Shown here in pieces: positions 30,563-35,218 of a stretch of DNA of 35,218 bases. Both the position numbers and the translations under genes were made by a program. Numbering within the stretch: the first letter of the stretch is position 1; each line of letters begins with the position of its first letter. This stretch comes from a virus. The stretch lies in IMG/VR virus record IMGVR_UViG_3300049915_000066, positions 1-35,218 of that record; one strand, written 5' to 3'. Under the pieces are notes generated by a model. That model did no database searches. It saw nothing but the letters and a program-made list of their open reading frames with translations, and was not told the origin of the DNA.

Positions 30563-30901
30563 CTATACCGCAGCTTCAAGGCGCTTTGCTTTGGACTTCC
30601 AGATGCCGGCCTGCCGCCGGGCGCCGTTCATCTCGGCGCGGTGTTCGCGCTTGATGTTGACGACCACGTTCTCCTTGCTGGCAACCTCAGCGCGAAGGTC
30701 GGCGTTCTCCTGCTTAAGCGCCTCGACCTGCCGGTGCATGTCGTTGACCCGGTCAGCCATCTTGCGGTGGCCAGTGCCGGCCTCGTCAACGGCGATGCGC
30801 AGAGTGGACAGCAGCTTCACATATTGCGGGGTCACGATGGACCCGGTCATGATCTTGCTATCCGCCTCTGCGATGATCTTCTTGTACGTTTCAATATTCA
30901 T
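30563..30901 (-). CDS. Coiled-coil protein (112 aa)
   Basis: ATG 30901 has AAAGGAGAG upstream; the frame extending to 30949 overlaps the previous small gene and is rejected. Residues about 50-95 form a heptad-type helix (VNDMHRQVEALKQENADLRA), and the C-terminus is basic (RRQAGIWKSKAKRLEAAV). It likely oligomerises and may bind nucleic acid. No family is recognised. Confidence 0.7.
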   Translation of the reverse strand: MNIETYKKIIAEADSKIMTGSIVTPQYVKLLSTLRIAVDEAGTGHRKMADRVNDMHRQVEALKQENADLRAEVASKENVVVNIKREHRAEMNGARRQAGIWKSKAKRLEAAV

Positions 30902-30915
30902 TGGTCTCTCCTTTT

Positions 30916-31059
30916 CTATTGACCAAATCGGGCGATGACCGCCCACCAAGTGTAGGACCGTGAAGCCTCTACGCCGAACACCCAGAGCCAGTCGATCCAG
31001 CCAAGGGTGAAGGCGGTCAGAATGACCGCCCCTAAAATGTCGTCAAAATATTGTCTCAC
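30916..31059 (-). CDS. Trp-rich small membrane protein (47 aa)
   Basis: A 47-codon frame runs from GTG 31059 to TAG 30916-30918. AGGGAGAT lies 7 nt upstream of the GTG. The peptide has a hydrophobic span (ILGAVILTAFTLGWIDWLWV) with five Trp in total, and a second short aromatic segment (YTWWAVIARF). It is plausibly an inner-membrane peptide acting early in infection. The function is unknown. Confidence 0.65.
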   Translation of the reverse strand: MRQYFDDILGAVILTAFTLGWIDWLWVFGVEASRSYTWWAVIARFGQ

Positions 31060-31086
31060 AGTTATCTCCCTGTTGGGGCGGGGCCG

Positions 31087-31407
31087 TTAGGCCGCCACCC
31101 AATTTCCATCTTTATCTTTAAAAAACTCAGCGACAACCTCTGATGGGCGCCCCCAAGGGCTTTTGACCAAGCGGGCGCGGATAACTTTACCAACGCGGTT
31201 CTCGACCATCTGAGGAGGAACAAACCCACCACGCTCAACCTTGTCCCACTCAATCATGTGGTCTTTGATTTTGCCTGCTTTTGCGCCGCGCACATAACGC
31301 GGAAGAGCGTCCAACATATCGGCAGGCATAATGCGGGCCGCATAATCAGCGCCGAAATCTGTCCAAAGCCAAGCGTCCTTAGTAACGATAAGTGCATAAT
31401 TTGCCAT
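31087..31407 (-). CDS. Hypothetical early protein (106 aa)
   Basis: This is the first gene of the minus-strand unit, with CGGGAGACAG ahead of ATG 31407. The protein is soluble: ANYALIVTKDAWLWTDFGAD, MPADMLDALPRYVRG, a basic region (VIRARLVKSPWGRPS), then FFKDKDGNWVAA. No family is recognised and no membrane segment is seen. Being promoter-proximal, it may be made earliest and act on host functions, which is only inference. Confidence 0.75.
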   Translation of the reverse strand: MANYALIVTKDAWLWTDFGADYAARIMPADMLDALPRYVRGAKAGKIKDHMIEWDKVERGGFVPPQMVENRVGKVIRARLVKSPWGRPSEVVAEFFKDKDGNWVAA

Positions 31408-31520
31408 CTGTCTGTCTCCCGTTTAGTTGTTCTATTCCTGTACTACTTATATATCAACACTTGACACGATATACAAGTAATATATGCTCTTTTTTGTAAA
31501 TTATTTTGCAGGAGAGTTAA
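31408..31520. promoter_or_regulatory. Divergent early promoter region with dyad
   Basis: Plus strand: TTGACA (31461-31466) and TATGCT (31483-31488), 16 nt apart, face the regulator at 31521. Minus strand: TTGTAT (complement of 31471-31476) and TATATA (31448-31453), 17 nt apart, face the gene at 31407. An inverted repeat, ACTTG (31459-31463) and CAAGT (31474-31478), lies between them, flanked by ATATAT on both sides (31449-31454 and 31480-31485). The overlapping promoters and dyad fit autoregulation by the ribbon-helix-helix protein. Confidence 0.65.
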
Positions 31521-31724
31521 GTGTCTGAAATTAAACCAACATTGCTGCGGCTCCGAACATCGACCGCAGCCGGATTGAAGGAAGAATTGCAGTATTCGGC
31601 GCACCGAAGCATGTCCGCGCTCGCTGACGAGATCATCGAGATGGGGCTGCGGGTCAAGGCGCGGGAGCGGGCCGAGGCCGCCAACGGCGAGGCTGCGACC
31701 AAGCTGGCGGGCAGTGTGCGCTGA
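31521..31724 (+). CDS. Ribbon-helix-helix (Arc-like) regulator (67 aa)
   Basis: The start is GTG 31521, with AGGAGAG upstream. The N-terminus gives a short strand (KPTLLRLRTS), followed by two helices (AAGLKEELQYSAHRS and SALADEIIEMGLRVKA), the Arc/MetJ-type DNA-binding fold. A short polar tail follows. It probably binds as a dimer to the dyad just upstream and controls both early promoters. Its stop overlaps the next start (TGATG). Confidence 0.75.
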   Translation: MSEIKPTLLRLRTSTAAGLKEELQYSAHRSMSALADEIIEMGLRVKARERAEAANGEAATKLAGSVR

Positions 31725-32170
31725 TGGTAAACAGCCGCAACAAGGGCAAGTCCGGCGAGTATGAGGTGATTGCGATCCTCACCGAGAACCTCGGCGGCGG
31801 TGCCGACAAGCTGGAGTTTAAGCGCGACATTGAGCAGTACCGGCAGGGTGATCTGGGTGACGTTATATGTAATGACCCGGCGTTCCCGTTCACGATTGAG
31901 GTGAAGCGATACCGTCAGGGCGTACATGCACAGCCGCAGTGGTGGGATCAGGTCTGCACGGCGGCTGAGGCGTGTCGAAAGCTGCCGGTGCTGGTCTATC
32001 GCTATGACCGCATGCCGTGGCGGTGGCGCTTCCCCGTGGCGGCGATTGTGGGGATGTCTGACTACATCCCCTCCGGGGACATAGCCGAACAGTACGACTG
32101 GCGTTACGCTATGGAGTGCGACACCGAAACAGCAATGATGATAATCAGGGAGCATTTAGCCGATGTATGA
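31724..32170 (+). CDS. Putative Holliday-junction resolvase-like PD-(D/E)XK nuclease (148 aa)
   Basis: Motifs: RNKGKSGEYEVIAILTE (residues 5-21), YRQGDLGDVI with Asp43/Asp46, and FTIEVKRYRQG with Glu59-Val-Lys61, then QPQWWDQVCTAAE. This matches resolvase-like PD-(D/E)XK enzymes common in phage replication regions. It may resolve branched DNA before packaging. ATG 31724 overlaps the previous stop, and the end overlaps the next gene by 8 nt. Confidence 0.75.
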   Translation: MVNSRNKGKSGEYEVIAILTENLGGGADKLEFKRDIEQYRQGDLGDVICNDPAFPFTIEVKRYRQGVHAQPQWWDQVCTAAEACRKLPVLVYRYDRMPWRWRFPVAAIVGMSDYIPSGDIAEQYDWRYAMECDTETAMMIIREHLADV

Positions 32171-32384
32171 GACGATTTTAGCGTTTTGCTTTGCGATGAA
32201 AATAGGCGGCGAGCCAGCCAACCCGTGCTGGATGATGAAAGAGGATACGCGGTTCTACACGATAGAGCAGTGTCAGCATTATGCCGAGCGCCAAGAGGCG
32301 ACAGTCGCCGCGAGGCTGGCGCAGGACTATGACATGCCGCCGGTGGTGAGCGTGCAATGTGGCGCATATGAGGGCATGCGGTGA
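32163..32384 (+). CDS. Small protein with hydrophobic N-terminus and Cys pairs (73 aa)
   Basis: The first residues (YETILAFCFAMKIGG) are hydrophobic but short for a signal peptide. Cys residues follow in PCWMMKE, EQCQHY and VQCGAY, which could form disulfides if exported. Similar small phage proteins exist without known role. It overlaps both neighbours (8 nt and 4 nt). Confidence 0.6.
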   Translation: MYETILAFCFAMKIGGEPANPCWMMKEDTRFYTIEQCQHYAERQEATVAARLAQDYDMPPVVSVQCGAYEGMR

Positions 32385-32800
32385 GACCCAAGTATGAGAC
32401 ACCCGGCGACCTAGCCAATGAGCGGCACGTTGCCGGCGTTATGGACGGGCTGGGCTACGGCCTTGAGAAGCTGCCGATGCAGTACCGGCTCGACTTCGCC
32501 ATCTTCAAGGACGGTGACTGCCTCGGCTTCGCTGAGGTTAAGACGCGCAGCTTCGAGATGAACAAGTACCCGACAGTGATGATATCGCTGTCAAAGGTGA
32601 TGACCGCAAAGGTCATAACCGAGACCACGGGATTGCCCTGCTATCTGATCGTAAAATATAGCGATGTGATATCAAGGCTTGACTTCTCCGATCCGTATGA
32701 GTTACGGATGGGGGGCAGGGCAGATCGCTCAGACCCACAAGACCGGGACATCTGCGCGTTCTACCCTATCGAGCGGTTCACTATTGTGAGCCACATATAG
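32381..32800 (+). CDS. Second PD-(D/E)XK-like nuclease of the replication unit (139 aa)
   Basis: The start is GTG 32381, overlapping the upstream stop (GTGA). The pattern is NERHVAGVMDGLGYGLEKLP, then YRLDFAIFKDGDCLGFAEVK, with Asp38 and Glu52-Val-Lys54 in catalytic spacing. The C-terminal half (PTVMISLSKVMTAKVITETT) is typical of small PD-(D/E)XK domains. The substrate is unknown; it may be structure-specific or act on host DNA. Confidence 0.65.
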   Translation: MRPKYETPGDLANERHVAGVMDGLGYGLEKLPMQYRLDFAIFKDGDCLGFAEVKTRSFEMNKYPTVMISLSKVMTAKVITETTGLPCYLIVKYSDVISRLDFSDPYELRMGGRADRSDPQDRDICAFYPIERFTIVSHI

Positions 32801-32831
32801 TTGTCGTTATCGTTAAGGAGATAAAGAGAAA

Positions 32832-33500
32832 ATGGCACTAGGATTTCCAACGCAGGCCACCGGCTCAGGTGGCGACATTCTTCCAATAGTAAAATGGGAT
32901 GCCAAGGGCGGCGATCTGATCCGGCAGGATCGGACGCAGGGCGCTGACGGCATGTGGGTAAAAGATGAAAGTGAGGTCAGTTTACCAGTTAAATTCGTTA
33001 TGGACCTCGAGAGGATCGAGGTTGGGTTTGTCTCATTCGCATCAGGAGCGCCTGACTTCCGCGTGGCAAAGATCGGAGAGACGCGCCCGGAATGCCCGCC
33101 TGACCTTGGGGCAGACGGAAAGCCGGCCTTCAAGCCGTGCTTCCGGGTTCGTATCTGCAACAAGGAGTTGGGCGTCAGGGAGTTTAGCCACAGCGCCAAG
33201 ACGGTGCTGCGCGTTATGGATGACCTGCACAACCAGTATGAGGCTCAGAAGTCGGCTAATACTGGTCTGGCTCCTGTTGTGGAGATTGCAGGCACTGAGG
33301 TGGTCAAGATCAACACGCCGCAGGGTGAGTTGCGCTTCAAGGTGCCTCAGTGGTCGATTACTCAGTGGGTTGAGAGGCCCGCTGCAATGGATGGCCGGCA
33401 GGCTGAGGCTGCGCCGACACCACCTGCGTCAGAGGTAGTCAGCGCCGCCGTAGCGGCAACGCCACCTCCCGCTGCTCCGGCTGGCGGCGACCTCTTCTAG
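32832..33500 (+). CDS. Putative ssDNA-binding protein (222 aa)
   Basis: AAGGAGAT precedes ATG 32832. The first ~165 residues look beta-rich (GDILPIVKWDAKGGDLIRQD, SLPVKFVMDLERIEVGFVSF, CFRVRICNKELGVREFSHSA). A helix, LRVMDDLHNQYEAQ, follows. The C-terminal ~40 residues are Pro/Ala-rich and disordered, and end in GGDLF, an acidic-hydrophobic tip as in SSBs. It is adjacent to the primase-helicase. The SSB role is inferred from architecture and context; no sequence match to a named SSB is claimed. Confidence 0.55.
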   Translation: MALGFPTQATGSGGDILPIVKWDAKGGDLIRQDRTQGADGMWVKDESEVSLPVKFVMDLERIEVGFVSFASGAPDFRVAKIGETRPECPPDLGADGKPAFKPCFRVRICNKELGVREFSHSAKTVLRVMDDLHNQYEAQKSANTGLAPVVEIAGTEVVKINTPQGELRFKVPQWSITQWVERPAAMDGRQAEAAPTPPASEVVSAAVAATPPPAAPAGGDLF

Positions 33501-33507
33501 CGCAGTA

Positions 33508-33549
33508 GCGGGCGGCGGGGTGTTTCCTCCCTTTAGCCTCGCCGCCCGT
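33508..33549 (+). other. Long stem-loop between SSB-like and primase-helicase genes
   Basis: CGGGCGGCG (33509-33517) pairs with CGCCGCCCG (33540-33548), and wobble pairs extend it inward to about 13 bp. It begins 8 nt after the SSB-like stop. There is no U-tract, so it is probably not a simple terminator; an mRNA-stability or processing element is possible. AGGGAGAGCAAAGGGA follows as ribosome site for ATG 33583. Confidence 0.55.
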
Positions 33550-33582
33550 GCCTACCTAAAGGGAGAGCAAAGGGAAATTGCT

Positions 33583-35218
33583 ATGACACAGAATATTGCG
33601 GCACATGCCGAGCGCATCGCCAAACACTATTGGGGCGAGCCAAACAAGAAGCTGTCGAAGAAGGGGTTGCTGCGCTGGGGCAACGCTGGCTCTAAGGAGT
33701 TGGACATACAGCGCGGGGTCTACTTCGATTTTGAGGAAAATCACGGCGGGGGTGTGGTGGACATCGTGCGCCGATATGGGCGCCAGACGATCACCGGCTC
33801 AGTGGCTGAGACGTTGCAGCGTGACTTCGGCATAACGAAGCAGACGGCGGACTCGATGCAGCCCGCCAAGTACATCGAGAAAATCTACGAATACTATGAC
33901 AGCGATGGCGACCTGCGGTATCAGGTGCTGCGCTATCAGCCCAAGTCGTTTAGGCAGAGACGCCCGGACGGTAAGGGTGGATGGCTGTGGAACATGAACG
34001 ATGTTGAGCCTCTGCCGTACAATCTGCCAGAGATGATGCTGAACCCAGACGCGCCGGTGTTTATCGTTGAGGGTGAGAAGGCGGCGGAGCGGTTAATGAA
34101 GCTGGGCCTAGTTGCGACAACGTCACACGGCGGGGCCGGCAAGTGGTCTGACGCACTGGCGCCATATTTCGATGGGCGCAACGTGGTGGTGCTAGCAGAT
34201 AATGATAACGCGGGGGAGCGACACGCCGATCAGGTGGTGCGCTCAATCTGGGGCAGGGCCAAGGCGGTCAAGCGTGTTGAGCTTGCCGGGTTGCCGGAGA
34301 AGGGCGATGTAGTGGACTGGCTTTTTCAAGGCGGCACCGCTGAGAAGCTGATGGAGGTGGTCAGGGCCACGCCGGCGCTGGATAATGCGCCAGCGGAGGC
34401 AGAGGCTGCTGACGAGGCTCCAGAGGCGGAGGAAGAGGGCGTCCTAAAGCCGTACAAGCTGATGGATCAGGACGCGGTGTGGTCTATGCCGCCGGTCGAG
34501 TTTCTGGTTGACGAGCTTATCCCTGAGCGTAGTTTTTCGATGATCTACGGGGCGCCGGGCAGCGGTAAGTCGTTTCTGGCGATTGATATGGCGCTCAGTG
34601 TGGCGCACGGCGTGGACTGGCAGGGCAAGAAGGTCAAGCAGGGTCCAGTGCTTTACATAGCGGGCGAGGGTATGGGTGGCTTCGGCAAGCGCTGGAAGGC
34701 GTGGAGCATGCACCACAAGCTCGACAAGCGGCCGGAGATGTACCTGCTGCCCACGGCGGTCAACATGTTGGACAGCGAGGACGTGGCGCGGCTCAGGCTC
34801 ACCATAGAGGGGATGGACAGGAAGTGGGCGCTGGTCATCGTGGACACGGTGGCGCGGTCTATCGCCGGGGCTGACGAGAACGCGGCGCAGGCGATTGGCA
34901 TGTTTGTGCAGTCGTGCGATGCCATCAGGGAGGTGGCGGGCGGCACTATGCTGGCGGTGCATCACTCCGGCAAGGACAGCAGCAGGGGCGCCAGAGGCAG
35001 CAACGCGCTGCTGGGTGCGATAGACACAAGCATCGTGGTCGGCAAGCTGGACAGCGTGGTCACGATTAAGGTGGAGAAGCAGAAGGACGCGGAGCCGATT
35101 GACGAGATGAACTTCAACATGACGACCGTGCAGGTGGGTGTCACCGACACGTCTGTCGTGCTGGAGCGCACGGATGCGCCGGTGGATGCGCCCAAGCGCA
35201 GGAAGCCGCTGGCAGCGA
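33583..35218 (+). CDS. TOPRIM primase-helicase, N-terminal 545 residues (continues at 425-636)
   Basis: This bifunctional replication protein lays primers and unwinds DNA. Residues 1-95 have a TRP-rich start region (YWGEPNKKLSKKGLLRWGNA, then YFDFEENHGGGVVDIV) seen in phage primases. The TOPRIM domain shows VFIVEGEKAAE (159-169, Glu163) and VVLADNDNAGE (202-212, Asp206/Asp208). An acidic linker (270-286) leads to the helicase: Walker A GAPGSGKS (323-330) and Walker B LVIVDT (417-422). AGGGAGAG plus AAAGGGA precede ATG 33583. The reading frame leaves the window and re-enters in frame at position 425; full length is about 615 aa. Confidence 0.9.
   Translation, partial: MTQNIAAHAERIAKHYWGEPNKKLSKKGLLRWGNAGSKELDIQRGVYFDFEENHGGGVVDIVRRYGRQTITGSVAETLQRDFGITKQTADSMQPAKYIEKIYEYYDSDGDLRYQVLRYQPKSFRQRRPDGKGGWLWNMNDVEPLPYNLPEMMLNPDAPVFIVEGEKAAERLMKLGLVATTSHGGAGKWSDALAPYFDGRNVVVLADNDNAGERHADQVVRSIWGRAKAVKRVELAGLPEKGDVVDWLFQGGTAEKLMEVVRATPALDNAPAEAEAADEAPEAEEEGVLKPYKLMDQDAVWSMPPVEFLVDELIPERSFSMIYGAPGSGKSFLAIDMALSVAHGVDWQGKKVKQGPVLYIAGEGMGGFGKRWKAWSMHHKLDKRPEMYLLPTAVNMLDSEDVARLRLTIEGMDRKWALVIVDTVARSIAGADENAAQAIGMFVQSCDAIREVAGGTMLAVHHSGKDSSRGARGSNALLGAIDTSIVVGKLDSVVTIKVEKQKDAEPIDEMNFNMTTVQVGVTDTSVVLERTDAPVDAPKRRKPLAA
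34795..35218. repeat. Right copy of terminal overlap
   Basis: This is the second copy of the 424-bp terminal overlap described at 1-424. It ends inside the primase-helicase frame, which then continues at position 425 of the window. A break in the middle of a coding domain argues against a defined T7-type terminal repeat, which normally lies between genes. It fits a circular assembly or headful, permuted packaging. Confidence 0.9.

Noticed and set aside
33508-33549. Rho-independent terminator
   Set aside because: The stem is strong but the loop is long and there is no U-tract after it.
1-35218. tRNA genes, integrase or lysogeny module
   Set aside because: No cloverleaf, no recombinase motif and no CI-type repressor with a peptidase domain were seen on either strand.

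Overview
The window is a nearly complete genome of a tailed double-stranded DNA phage, most likely short-tailed (podovirus-like), written as one linear sequence. Its ends overlap: 1-424 matches 34795-35218 with six substitutions, so the unique length is about 34.8 kb and the primase-helicase gene runs across the junction. Moderate-to-high GC, dense ATGA/GTGA gene overlaps, strong Shine-Dalgarno sites, a holin of the gene-transfer-agent type and an SU10-like capsid suggest a phage of an aquatic alphaproteobacterium. The host is inference. I see no tRNA, integrase, DNA polymerase, RNA polymerase or CRISPR array.

Layout. From 31521 rightward, across the junction to about 2200, lies the plus-strand early/replication unit: a ribbon-helix-helix regulator, two PD-(D/E)XK nucleases, an SSB-like protein, a TOPRIM primase-helicase, a CCGTATC repeat array that could be an origin (637-889), and small hypothetical and zinc-binding proteins. 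Packaging and virion genes follow on the plus strand: TerS, TerL, a 685-aa probable polyvalent protein, a string of tiny basic proteins, portal, scaffold, major capsid, adaptor, tail proteins, two large internal/ejection candidates, two tail-fibre paralogs (one with an S74-type chaperone), then a lysis region with three holin-like proteins and a T4-type lysozyme. A convergent minus-strand block (31407 to 27986) carries a YqaJ-like exonuclease, an HNH endonuclease, a LexA-type DNA-binding domain and small proteins. It ends at an intrinsic terminator facing the late genes. The two early units diverge from a shared promoter region at 31408-31520.

The main finding is in the major capsid gene. It is interrupted by a 284-nt group I intron (12739-13022) with recognisable P, Q, R and S elements, P1 and a near-complete P10. 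Removing it joins two reading frames into one 316-codon capsid of the DUF5309/SU10-like family. The intron has no endonuclease gene, while a free-standing HNH gene and a PD-(D/E)XK gene lie elsewhere in the genome.

The phage appears to bring primase-helicase, SSB-like, exonuclease and resolvase-like functions and to borrow the host DNA and RNA polymerases. All family assignments were made by reading motifs; no database search was run.
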